The translations under genes were made by a program, and so were the position numbers. From assembly GCA_040755155.1 (NCBI GenBank), contig JBFMBP010000149.1, positions 1 to 58,187 of the forward strand: 58,187 nucleotides of DNA. The letters run 5' to 3'. This DNA comes from Candidatus Omnitrophota bacterium. GTDB lineage: Bacteria > Hinthialibacterota > Hinthialibacteria > Hinthialibacterales > Hinthialibacteraceae. How positions within the stretch are numbered: position 1 is the stretch's first letter; the number at the start of each line of letters is the position of its first letter. The notes beneath the pieces are model-generated. The model ran no database searches and had not been told where the DNA came from. It worked only from the letters and a program-made list of their open reading frames with translations. This document shows positions 25,412 through 34,236 of the stretch, one piece after another.

Positions 25412-28400
25412 ATGAAGCGTATGTTTGCGTGGAATTTTTCAACTTTACTCATCCTTCTGACGGCGGTTTGCGTTCAAGCCCAACCCATCGCCTCCTTTTT
25501 ATTCGCATCCGGCTCTGTGGAAAGCGGTCATTTTTCGTTAACTCCGGTTGCCGGCTATCAATCGCCCTCCATGTCAGGGGGAACGTTTCCCGCAGGAGGC
25601 GCGATTCGAGACGGCTATCGCGTCACGCTGCTCCCGGGACAAGCGGCGCTGTTGTCGGCGAAAATCCCGGTAACCGCAGCGGGGCCGGTTGTCATCACGC
25701 TGGAATACGGCGTCGCATCCGGCGCTCCGCAGATCGCCGTAGCGGCGCTAAATGCCGAGAACGGAGAAGCGGACGGACAACTGGCCTATACACAATTCAC
25801 TCATCCTGCGGAATATGCCTCCACCGCTGTGCAGCGTCTGCACGTAATCTATTCGCCGCCTTCAGGCGCGTTTCTTCCTGCAGTTCAGCCTTCGCTCTTT
25901 CCTAGCGCCAGCCAAAGCGCGGAAATTATTCTCTATTCCCTCAGTGTTTATTCTTTGGACCTCAAAGAAGCGCTTCTCCTGACTACCATCCCCAATGGAA
26001 CCTTCGATTCTCCTTCCAACCAATTGATCGAAAACATTAATTTGGATAAGGGCGATGTCTTGCAGGATGGCGGCAATGGCCGCCTGATTCTCAAAACCAT
26101 CGGCGGTGGAGAAGCCGCTAACGCCGCCGTACAAACCTTGAACGCCGCGGGATTGGATCAAGAAACGCTGTTGCTGGCAAAGGCCGATGTCTCCCGGCTC
26201 AGCGGAAACGACGGCATGACCGCGCTGGTTTTGACGGATGGCGCTTGGACTACGGCGTTGTTCGTCAAGAACGAAAACATTCCTCTCGCTCCCGCTTCCA
26301 TCAAGTTGATGGCGGCGGGCCTTTATACCCCCCATGAGGCGCCGATTTACGCCGTCATTCAGAACGGCGGCGGCCAGAACCCTTCCGAACTGGCGGTGGA
26401 TAATCTCATTTTGCAAGCCGAAACCTTGAATTCCATCGTAGGTCTGCCTGAATTAACTCCCGATAGCGCGCCGAAGTCGCTATCCGCCGCTTTGGTAATG
26501 CCTAAGGAACTATATACCGGCGGCAAAGGCTCCTTCTCGCTGACAACCGTCGAATCCGGCGAGCAAAAACCAGTGGATATGCCTTTCGATGTATTTCTCG
26601 TCAAAGACCGCGAGCAAATCCTCTTGGATCAAGGCCGCACCGGCGCCAAGGGATTCGCCAATAAAACCTTCACCGTTCCCAATCTCGCGTCCGGCGCTTG
26701 GAAGGTGGAAGCGCGCTCCTTCGGCGAAACGCTGCTTCTCGGCGATGTAGCTGTGAAGAATGGCGGGGTTTTATTCATCGAAACCGATAAGCCAATCTAT
26801 AAACCCGGCCAGACCATTCAAGGCCGCGTTCTTTATCTCAACAACGAACTATCGCCACTTCAAGGCGACGTGGAAATTTCCGTTTCCGACGCCAAAGGAA
26901 TCCGGATTTTTAAGGAAACGAAAACGGCCAACGAATACGGCGTCGCCCCCTTCAATCTGCCTCTCGCTGCGGAATTGAACTTTGGAACATGGAAAATAAC
27001 CGCCAAATGCGGAACGGATATTCAAACGGAATCCGATATTGAAGTCGACCGTTACGTTCTTCCTTCTTTCGAAATCAGCCTTAATTCCTCTAAAACCTGG
27101 TTTCTCGTGGACGAGCGCGTAACTGGAAGCGTGGACAGCCGCTATTTCTTCGGCAAACCGGTGGAAGGAATCGCGCATATCGAAGCCTTGAAGTATGTCG
27201 GCGAGTGGCAAACCTACGCCACGGCGGATGGCCGGCTAGTGGACGGTAAATTCGCCTACGATCTGCCGCCCGTCGTCTATGTCGCCGGAACTACGGGCGC
27301 GGAGGGCGCGGGAACGCTGCAACTCAAAGTTACCGTAACCGACGATGCCGGGCATGAAGAGAAAACCGACCAAATTTTGAAAATCGTCGATTCCGGCGCA
27401 ACCTTGAAATTGATCCCCGAAGCTCCCGTCATCAAGCCCGGCCTCAACCAGGAAATCCTGATAACGGCGGAAACGCCCGGCGGCGCTCCGCTGGATTTAA
27501 AAGCGGAAATAGACATTATTTTCTTAAGTGAAGATGGAAGTTCGTTAGGAGAAGTGAAGGATTCCGTCCTTACGGAAAACGGTCTCGCCATTTATCGCTT
27601 CGACGTCCCCGAAAAAACCATCATGGCGACGATAACTGCCAGCGCCGAACTGGATGGCAAAAAAACCGAAGAATCGCTGTTGCTTCATGCCGCCTATTCG
27701 CCTGGCGCTCATTTCATCCATCTGCGCCAACGCAACGAAGGAACCATCGCCGTCGGCGAGGAGGCCGTATTCGACGTTTTCGCCACTAATCCCGGCAGCG
27801 TCTTTTTCGACGTTTACGCCAATGGCCGCACCGTCTTCTCCAACGCCATCGACGGGCGGGAAATCCGTTTTACCGCTGCCGCCGCCATGAGCGGAGAAGC
27901 GAAGATCGCCGCGTATATGATCCAGCCGGATAACGAAGTATCCGCCGACGTGCTGCCTTTCAATGTAGAATTAACGGCTCCTGTTAATCTGGATGTAAAA
28001 TTCAACGCCGAGGAAGTTAAGCCGGGCGATCCCGTAACGCTCTCCGTGCAAGCGGATGGCATATCGATGGTGGGTCTTGCCATCGTAGACGAATCCGTCT
28101 TCGCCCTGGCGGCGGGGCGGCTCAATCTCCGCAACGTCTTCGCCGAACTCGAACGCATCTTCATGGAGCCGCAGATAGAAACGCATCCCGGCGAGGGCGA
28201 CATTATAGGACGAACGCCCTTTTACGGCGGCAAAGGAACGCAAGACGTTCTCGACGATAACAATCTGCAAATCATCGCAACGAAAGATATGCTGGTTCCC
28301 AAAGCCGCCGAGCTCAATCCTTGGCTCTTTTGGGGCAACGAAAAAATGCGCAATAACTTGCCCCCAATTCTCTTCCCCGCGCCTGGAATTTTTGAGGACG

Positions 28401-30565
28401 TCGCTGCGGGCGGCGAGGATCAAAGCGGGCAGACCTACCAAGAGCCTGATCGCGTTCGCACTTATTTCCCCGAAACCTGGCTCTGGAATCCCGAATGGCT
28501 TACCGGCGCCGATGGCGCTGGATCGCTCGATCTAACGGCGCCGGACAGCATCACGACATGGAAATTGCACGCCGTATCTACTTCGCCCCAAGGTCTGGGC
28601 ATCGCTGAAGGATCGCTGCGCGTTTTCCAGGATTTCTTCGCCGAGCCGGATCTGCCCTATTCCGTCATTCGCGGCGACCGCTTCCCGCTCAAGGTTCGCG
28701 TCTTCAATTACATCGATGAAGACCAGCTCATCCGCGTCACTCTCGACAATGCCGAAGCGCTGGGATTACAGGACGATCCCGTGCAGGAAATCACCGTGCC
28801 CGCCAACGGCGCGGCAAGCGCCGTATTCACCTTGCAACCGAACAAAGTAGGCTTGCTCCCCATATCTCTGATTGCCCAGTCGTCCAAACGGGCGGACGCC
28901 ATCCGCAAAGACCTGCTGGTCGAACCGGAAGGAGTGCGCCAGGAGGTTGTTTCAAATGGTTTCCTGAAGGATGCCACGGAAGTGGTTATCGATACGAGTC
29001 TGCCCGAACCGCTAATCTCAGACCCAGAACTTCGACCGGATACTGACGATATGATTCCCCCCGCCATCGAGATCGTCCCCGATTCCGAACGCCTGCGCGT
29101 CGCCGTAACGGCGAGCCTGGTGGGGCAGTCTCTTGATGGTCTGGACGATCTCTTAGGAATGCCTTACGGCTGCGGCGAGCAGAATATGATTTTCTTAGCT
29201 CCCGATGTGGAGGTCTTGCGCTACCTGAAGATCACCGGACAACTGGCCCCCGCTATCCGCGCCAAAGCGGAGCAATTCATTATGACCGGCTATCAGCGGG
29301 AATTGACCTACCGCCGCGACGATGGATCCTTCTCCGCCTTCGGCCAGGAGGACGACAGCGGCAGCCTTTGGTTGACAGCTTTCGTTCTTTCCACCTTCAG
29401 CAACGCCCGCGAAGTGCAAACCATCGATTCCAGCGTCCTCGACGCGGCGGCGGCGTGGATCGTCTCTCATCAATTGAAAGACGGCTCCTGGCAGCCGGTA
29501 GGATTCTTGATCCATAAGGAATTGTCTGGGGGATTGAATGGAGACCTGGCTCTCAGCGCTTTCGCCGCCAACGCGCTTCTCGAATATGGCGCAGCGGATG
29601 CGGCGGCGCTGGAAAAAGCCCTCGTCTATCTGGAAGGCCATATAAGCAACCAGCAGGTGGATTCTTACGTTCTCTCCCTGATCGCCTACGCTCTTGCGCG
29701 GGCGCAGCGCCCTTCCGCCGCGCAAGCTATAGACGAATTGCTGAAGCAAGGCATCGCCGATTCCAAGGGACTGCATTGGGAGCCTCACGCCATCGAAGCG
29801 ACGGGTTACGCCGCCATGGCGTTAGCGCTGCTCGACCGCTTGGAAGCCCAACCCGCCCTCGAATGGCTAGCGGCTCAGCGCAACAGCCTCGGCGGCTATG
29901 GTTCCACGCAGGATACCGTTGTCGCCTTCAAAGCCTTGACGCAGGCGGCGGCGGGACAAAGCCGCGAGTTGAACGCTTCGATCGACGTTTTAGCCGACGG
30001 CCAACTCGTTCATACCTTCACCCTCAATTCGCAAAATTTCGACGTGCTGCAAACCGTGGAATTGCCGCTTGCCAAAGAATTGACGCTCAAGTCGACCGGC
30101 GTCGGCAAGGTAATGTACCAAGCCGTTCACTCATTCAACATCCCCTCTTTCCCTGAAACCGTGGGCGAAGACATGCTGCTGAAAGTCAAATATTCCGCCG
30201 AGCATGTCGCCGTGGACGATATAGTCGACATCTTCGTAACGGTCAATTACTTCGGCGCCGAGAAAGAGACGGGCATGTCGATCGTGGATGTTTCCGTCCC
30301 CACCGGCTTTAGCGTAGTGCAAGAATCGCTGGAGAAAGCGAAAACCCTGGATAACGTCAAGCGCATCGAACAAGCGGGCCGCAAAGTCATTTTCTACCTC
30401 GACAAATTAACCAGCGGCGAGCCGTTCGAATTCTCCTTCCAGGTCAAGGCGCTCTTTCCCGTCAAAGCGGATGGAGGGACCAGTTCCGCTTATCTCTACT
30501 ACAAACCGGAAACTCGCGCCGACGCGGGAGGAATCCAATTGACCATCGAAGGCGATAACGGATGA
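25412..30565 (+). CDS. Alpha-2-macroglobulin of eukaryote-like architecture
   Basis: 1717 residues. Signal peptide (LLILLTAVCVQAQ), an N-terminal part of about 450 residues without recognised motifs, then macroglobulin domains starting FIETDKPIYKPGQTIQGRV (about 455). A variable, presumed bait region follows VGLAIVDESVFAL (about 890-1010), and YFPETWLW marks the next macroglobulin domain (about 1016). The thioester motif GCGEQ has Cys1254 and Gln1257, followed by the helical thioester domain. The C-terminus (about 1590-1714) resembles the receptor-binding domain of animal alpha-2-macroglobulins. Known role: a broad protease trap that cleavage of the bait triggers to bind the attacker covalently. 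It lacks a lipobox and a pbpC neighbour, unlike E. coli YfhM. Presumably exported to protect the envelope. Confidence 0.95.
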   Translation: MKRMFAWNFSTLLILLTAVCVQAQPIASFLFASGSVESGHFSLTPVAGYQSPSMSGGTFPAGGAIRDGYRVTLLPGQAALLSAKIPVTAAGPVVITLEYGVASGAPQIAVAALNAENGEADGQLAYTQFTHPAEYASTAVQRLHVIYSPPSGAFLPAVQPSLFPSASQSAEIILYSLSVYSLDLKEALLLTTIPNGTFDSPSNQLIENINLDKGDVLQDGGNGRLILKTIGGGEAANAAVQTLNAAGLDQETLLLAKADVSRLSGNDGMTALVLTDGAWTTALFVKNENIPLAPASIKLMAAGLYTPHEAPIYAVIQNGGGQNPSELAVDNLILQAETLNSIVGLPELTPDSAPKSLSAALVMPKELYTGGKGSFSLTTVESGEQKPVDMPFDVFLVKDREQILLDQGRTGAKGFANKTFTVPNLASGAWKVEARSFGETLLLGDVAVKNGGVLFIETDKPIYKPGQTIQGRVLYLNNELSPLQGDVEISVSDAKGIRIFKETKTANEYGVAPFNLPLAAELNFGTWKITAKCGTDIQTESDIEVDRYVLPSFEISLNSSKTWFLVDERVTGSVDSRYFFGKPVEGIAHIEALKYVGEWQTYATADGRLVDGKFAYDLPPVVYVAGTTGAEGAGTLQLKVTVTDDAGHEEKTDQILKIVDSGATLKLIPEAPVIKPGLNQEILITAETPGGAPLDLKAEIDIIFLSEDGSSLGEVKDSVLTENGLAIYRFDVPEKTIMATITASAELDGKKTEESLLLHAAYSPGAHFIHLRQRNEGTIAVGEEAVFDVFATNPGSVFFDVYANGRTVFSNAIDGREIRFTAAAAMSGEAKIAAYMIQPDNEVSADVLPFNVELTAPVNLDVKFNAEEVKPGDPVTLSVQADGISMVGLAIVDESVFALAAGRLNLRNVFAELERIFMEPQIETHPGEGDIIGRTPFYGGKGTQDVLDDNNLQIIATKDMLVPKAAELNPWLFWGNEKMRNNLPPILFPAPGIFEDVAAGGEDQSGQTYQEPDRVRTYFPETWLWNPEWLTGADGAGSLDLTAPDSITTWKLHAVSTSPQGLGIAEGSLRVFQDFFAEPDLPYSVIRGDRFPLKVRVFNYIDEDQLIRVTLDNAEALGLQDDPVQEITVPANGAASAVFTLQPNKVGLLPISLIAQSSKRADAIRKDLLVEPEGVRQEVVSNGFLKDATEVVIDTSLPEPLISDPELRPDTDDMIPPAIEIVPDSERLRVAVTASLVGQSLDGLDDLLGMPYGCGEQNMIFLAPDVEVLRYLKITGQLAPAIRAKAEQFIMTGYQRELTYRRDDGSFSAFGQEDDSGSLWLTAFVLSTFSNAREVQTIDSSVLDAAAAWIVSHQLKDGSWQPVGFLIHKELSGGLNGDLALSAFAANALLEYGAADAAALEKALVYLEGHISNQQVDSYVLSLIAYALARAQRPSAAQAIDELLKQGIADSKGLHWEPHAIEATGYAAMALALLDRLEAQPALEWLAAQRNSLGGYGSTQDTVVAFKALTQAAAGQSRELNASIDVLADGQLVHTFTLNSQNFDVLQTVELPLAKELTLKSTGVGKVMYQAVHSFNIPSFPETVGEDMLLKVKYSAEHVAVDDIVDIFVTVNYFGAEKETGMSIVDVSVPTGFSVVQESLEKAKTLDNVKRIEQAGRKVIFYLDKLTSGEPFEFSFQVKALFPVKADGGTSSAYLYYKPETRADAGGIQLTIEGDNG

Positions 30566-30607
30566 AATATACGCAAGTCCTCCGTTGATCGCCTATCAAC
30601 GGTTTAT

Positions 30608-30650
30608 CAGGCGCCGGGGAAAAAATATCTTCTCCGGCGCCTGTTTTATT
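30608..30650 (+). terminator. Intrinsic terminator after the alpha-2-macroglobulin gene
   Basis: CAGGCGCCGG (30608-30617) pairs with CCGGCGCCTG (30634-30643) and is followed by TTTTATTT. It lies 43 bases after the stop codon. It also lies beyond the stop of the convergent gene that ends at 30661 and may serve both. Confidence 0.85.
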
Positions 30651-30660
30651 TCATCATTCA

Positions 30661-32700
30661 TTAATAAACCGGTTTTATCGCCGCTTTAATTTTAAATTGC
30701 CGCTCGTCCAGCATTTGGCTTTCCGCCGTGAAGTTATATCGCGAATCCTCCATGCTGCCTCGCCAATAATATTTCCGATCACGTCCCTCCAGGTTGCCGC
30801 CGGAAGTGGATTCGCTTCCGCCGTTTTCCTGCATCCGTAGGCGCAATGCGTAGGGAGATTCACTGTCCAGCAACGGATTGGGAATCATGAAAGCCGATAA
30901 TACGAAGACCTTGCCGTCTTCGCCGATTCGGTAAAATGCCAACGGTTGACCAGCTTCCACGACGGCTTCCATTTCCATCTTTCCCTCATTCGGCATCGGT
31001 TTTACTCCTAGAGACTCGTAAATCTCAGCCGTCTTTACAGCGGGAACGAAATCGGGATGCTTCTTCGTAAATTCTTTTTGCGCATATTCGATTTGGCTCC
31101 GATTCGCGTCTTCCCCGCCGATGATTTTCTCCATCGCTTCCGCTTTCTTTAAAGCGATCCATTGTTGTTCCGCATCGCCCATCGATTCCCATATCGCCGC
31201 CAGTTCCAAAAACGTCATGGCGGATTTGACCGGACTTTCCTCCAACGCCTTTTTATATTGATCCCTTATAGAAGGATCGTTCCATATCCAACCTTTCATC
31301 ATCAATAAAAAATCAATAGAACAACCGCGATCCATTATCCCTTTCAATTTCGCGCGAACTTCGTCTGAATTCATCCAGATTTCATGATTAACAACAAATC
31401 TTGTTGCGTTAGAAATATCCTTATCCGAACTTACTTTTGTCCCATAAGAAGAAAACGGCTCGGTTTCGACGAATCCTTCGATGCGTTCTTGGCCCGTGGC
31501 GTAGCGCAGGTAGGGAGAATGTCCCTGCGGCGAAAAATCCTGCTTCCGCCAACCGGCGGCTTCCAATTCTTGAGCGAGGCGCGCGAATAATTTCTTGTCT
31601 CTATTCCCCGCATCGATGACTCGGCAGGACTGGTAAACCGTAAGCGGTCGCGTCCCATGCGCCGCCGGTTCGATTTCCGCAAGCATGGGAACAAGGTTTG
31701 CCGGAGCGGATTCCACCGAAGGCGTAAGTTCGTCCATCTCCTTCGGAGGCAATTGGTATTTCGCCCGGTATTCTTTCATTAGATCGACTACCGGCTTCGC
31801 CAGTTCCGCCCCAATGTCCTTGGCCGCCGAATGGTATTTGGCGCTGGAGGTTCGAATCTCCGCAGCCTGGCTGGAGTATTGCAAGTCCGTTTTCATAAGA
31901 TAATGGACTGCGGGAACGGAGTAGGTTTCGACGTATCCGTGATTGGATCGGGCGAATTGCGAAGAGACTTGCATGACAATCTGCGCCTCGATTTTCGTCC
32001 GGGGAGGAAAATACGATTCCTTGTAGTCCCGCATTCCAATGCGAATCCACATATCGGGCAATAAGCCTCCGGAAGGGACAGGCGCGCCAGCGGGTAGAAT
32101 CTCGATCGCATCCAGAAATGGAAATTCTCGCAGAGATTCCGCCATTCGTTTGGCGGATTCCCATAACAAGAGATGATCGTTTTCCAATAAAACTATAACG
32201 CGATGGCAGGCGAACTTGGCGAAAGAACCGCTGTTGCTTGACGTTGTCGTCGTTTTGTTATTGGAAGAAGCATATACGCCGTAATGCGCTTCGAATTGGA
32301 ACAAAGGCTGAAAAAACTCTTCGTCAGTGGTTGAAGTATAGAGGCTCGACATCTCTACCCAATCGCCCATATTGTTTTTTTTCCACGTGACCGGATATGG
32401 AGTTTGAGAGTCGAGAAAGAATAGAATCGCCAGACAAAATAAGACCGCCAAACTGAGCGCGGCGAAGCCATGCGCAATAGCGCCCCGCGATTCCTTATGT
32501 TTGAGAATCAAGCCGAAGGGTATATACGCCAATAACGCGAAAGGGGAAGATGTCAGAAAATAAGCCGCCCAAATCGCCTTCATAAGCCAGGCCGGTATAT
32601 TGAAGGGACGATAAATTTCTTTTTGCCGCCAGCAATGAATCAAACAGAAAAGCCATATAACCAAGTAGAGAATTACCGCCGCCCAAGGAATCCAAACCAT
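30661..32700 (-). CDS. Unrecognised polytopic membrane protein with large soluble domain
   Basis: About 679 residues. Three to four hydrophobic segments in the first 110 residues, then a long soluble region of about 570 residues with no motif I recognise; a stretch near residues 485-545 looks helical and repeat-like. The N-terminus (MVWIPWAAVILYLVIWLFCL) resembles small PLD-nuclease-type membrane modules, but nothing further supports a family. The ATG at 32700 is chosen over an upstream start at 32739 because AAGGGGG lies 7 bases before it. Probably anchored in the inner membrane. It is convergent with the alpha-2-macroglobulin gene and stands alone. Confidence 0.7.
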   Translation of the reverse strand: MVWIPWAAVILYLVIWLFCLIHCWRQKEIYRPFNIPAWLMKAIWAAYFLTSSPFALLAYIPFGLILKHKESRGAIAHGFAALSLAVLFCLAILFFLDSQTPYPVTWKKNNMGDWVEMSSLYTSTTDEEFFQPLFQFEAHYGVYASSNNKTTTTSSNSGSFAKFACHRVIVLLENDHLLLWESAKRMAESLREFPFLDAIEILPAGAPVPSGGLLPDMWIRIGMRDYKESYFPPRTKIEAQIVMQVSSQFARSNHGYVETYSVPAVHYLMKTDLQYSSQAAEIRTSSAKYHSAAKDIGAELAKPVVDLMKEYRAKYQLPPKEMDELTPSVESAPANLVPMLAEIEPAAHGTRPLTVYQSCRVIDAGNRDKKLFARLAQELEAAGWRKQDFSPQGHSPYLRYATGQERIEGFVETEPFSSYGTKVSSDKDISNATRFVVNHEIWMNSDEVRAKLKGIMDRGCSIDFLLMMKGWIWNDPSIRDQYKKALEESPVKSAMTFLELAAIWESMGDAEQQWIALKKAEAMEKIIGGEDANRSQIEYAQKEFTKKHPDFVPAVKTAEIYESLGVKPMPNEGKMEMEAVVEAGQPLAFYRIGEDGKVFVLSAFMIPNPLLDSESPYALRLRMQENGGSESTSGGNLEGRDRKYYWRGSMEDSRYNFTAESQMLDERQFKIKAAIKPVY

Positions 32701-32739
32701 TTTCAATCCCCCTTTACGATTGCGATTTCGTTTATTCAA

Positions 32740-33101
32740 TCAACGCGCCATCGTTTTTTTTGTTTCAAACGGCGAGCGCTGCATCAAGGATCAGACATAA
32801 AAGGTTAGGGGGAAAAATGCAAGCCGAGATTAAGACGTATAATCTAAATTATGCCTTTTACTTATTTGATAATTACTCTTCTCGTATGTCAAAAGTCAAG
32901 AATCATTGTTTTTAGGAAAAAAATAAGACGAATACCGCCGTATGAAAAAGGATAAGCAGCAAAGGCCAGCGGGGCAGAGAAAAGACGCGGCGGCGGAGCG
33001 AGAAAACGATTTTGTCTTCCTCGTTGGGGATGGAAGCGGGAGATGTCTCGCTCAGAACAGAGCCAGGGATGTTCATCCGATGTTGGAATTCCTTTCTGGC
33101 G
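32740..33101. other. Gene-free gap
   Basis: About 360 bases between the ABC ATPase gene and the unrecognised membrane protein. The part near 32800-32940 is AT-rich and probably holds the promoter of the minus-strand gene starting at 32700. A frame at 32942-33124 on the plus strand has low-complexity, charged composition and no clear start signal, so I do not call it a gene. Confidence 0.5.
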
Positions 33102-34028
33102 TCAGGCGACCTCGCCTTTGGTAACTTTCATGAAGACTTCTTCCAGATCCGCCGGAAGCTCGCGGAAGTAGAGGATATCGAGACCCTTTTCGAGAAGATG
33201 GCGGTGGAGCTTCACGACCTCGCGGATGTCGCCGACGTATTCCACGCGGGTGATCTGGCCCATCGCTTCCACGTTTTGCACGCCGGGGAAGTCCCAGAGG
33301 ATTTTTTCCAGGCGTGAGTCCGGCTCCAGCATCTCGATCTCGAGGATCATGTTTTCGCGGACCTGACTCATGATGGTCTTGATATCGCCCGCCGCCAAGA
33401 GAACGCCGCGCTCGATGATGCCGATCTTATTGCAGCAATCGGCCAATTCGGCGAGGATGTGGGAAGAGATGAAAATCGTCTTGCCCATGCGCTGCAATTC
33501 TTTGAGCAGTTCCTTGATGTAATGGCGGGCGCGGGGATCGAGGCCGGAAGCGGGTTCGTCGAGAATGAGGACTTGGGGATCGTGGACTAACGTTTTCGCC
33601 AGGCAAAGCCGCTGCTTCATGCCGCGGGAGAGACCCTCGACGAAGTCGTCGCGCTTGTTGTTGAGGTCGAGCAATTCGATCACGTCGCGGATGATGTTTT
33701 TGCGCTTGTCCTTTTTAATGTTGTAGGCGGCGGCGAAGAAATCGAGATATTCCCAGACTCTCATGCCTTCGTAAACGCCGAAGGCGTCGGGCATGTAGCC
33801 CATAGAGCGCCGGACTTCCATCGGTTCGCGGGTAACGCTGTGGTTGTTGATCCAGGCTTCGCCCGTCGTGGGTTTGAGAAGCGTGGCGAGGAAGCGGATC
33901 GTTGTCGTTTTGCCCGCGCCGTTGGGGCCGATGAAGCCGAATATGTCCCCCTTTTCAACGTGAAGATTGAAATCCTTCACCGCCGAGGTGTCGCCGTAAT
34001 GCTTGGAAAAACCTTCAATCCGGATCAT
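33102..34028 (-). CDS. ABC transporter ATP-binding protein
   Basis: About 308 residues. Walker A GPNGAGKTTT, signature LSRGMKQR, Walker B VLILDEPASGLD and switch His in ISSHILAEL, followed by a C-terminal extension of about 90 residues as in drug or lipid exporters of the ABC-2 type. It energises an export system; the two large permeases at 37138 and 39115 and the lipoprotein at 34237 are the likely partners. The ATG at 34028 is chosen because AAGGAG lies 6 bases before it. A 90-bp palindromic repeat lies between it and the upstream lipoprotein gene. Confidence 0.93.
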   Translation of the reverse strand: MIRIEGFSKHYGDTSAVKDFNLHVEKGDIFGFIGPNGAGKTTTIRFLATLLKPTTGEAWINNHSVTREPMEVRRSMGYMPDAFGVYEGMRVWEYLDFFAAAYNIKKDKRKNIIRDVIELLDLNNKRDDFVEGLSRGMKQRLCLAKTLVHDPQVLILDEPASGLDPRARHYIKELLKELQRMGKTIFISSHILAELADCCNKIGIIERGVLLAAGDIKTIMSQVRENMILEIEMLEPDSRLEKILWDFPGVQNVEAMGQITRVEYVGDIREVVKLHRHLLEKGLDILYFRELPADLEEVFMKVTKGEVA

Positions 34029-34073
34029 TTTGCGCTCCTTGAATGGATGAACTTCCATGCATAATTCCATTAT

Positions 34074-34166
34074 TCCTCCCCCAAGCCTGGGGGAGGTTAG
34101 GAGGGGGTTGTCGTAAGTCTGCTAAAATCAACCCCCCTCTAACTCCCCCCAAGCTTGGGGGGAGAA
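34074..34166. repeat. Imperfect palindrome between the ABC ATPase and lipoprotein genes
   Basis: About 93 bases with end hairpins CCCCCAAGCCTGGGGGAG and CCCCCCAAGCTTGGGGGG and an inverted GGAGGGGGTTG...CAACCCCCCTC interior. Same family as 20745-20833. It lies in the transcription path from the lipoprotein gene to the ABC ATPase gene. Confidence 0.75.
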
Positions 34167-34236
34167 TACGAAACGGATTTTATCATTATTGCATGAACCT
34201 CAGATGATTCGCCCTAAAACCGCCGACGATCGGCGG

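Noticed and set aside
32942-33124. Short plus-strand frame in the gap before the ABC ATPase gene
   Set aside because: Highly charged composition, no ribosome-binding site and an overlap with the end of the ATPase gene.
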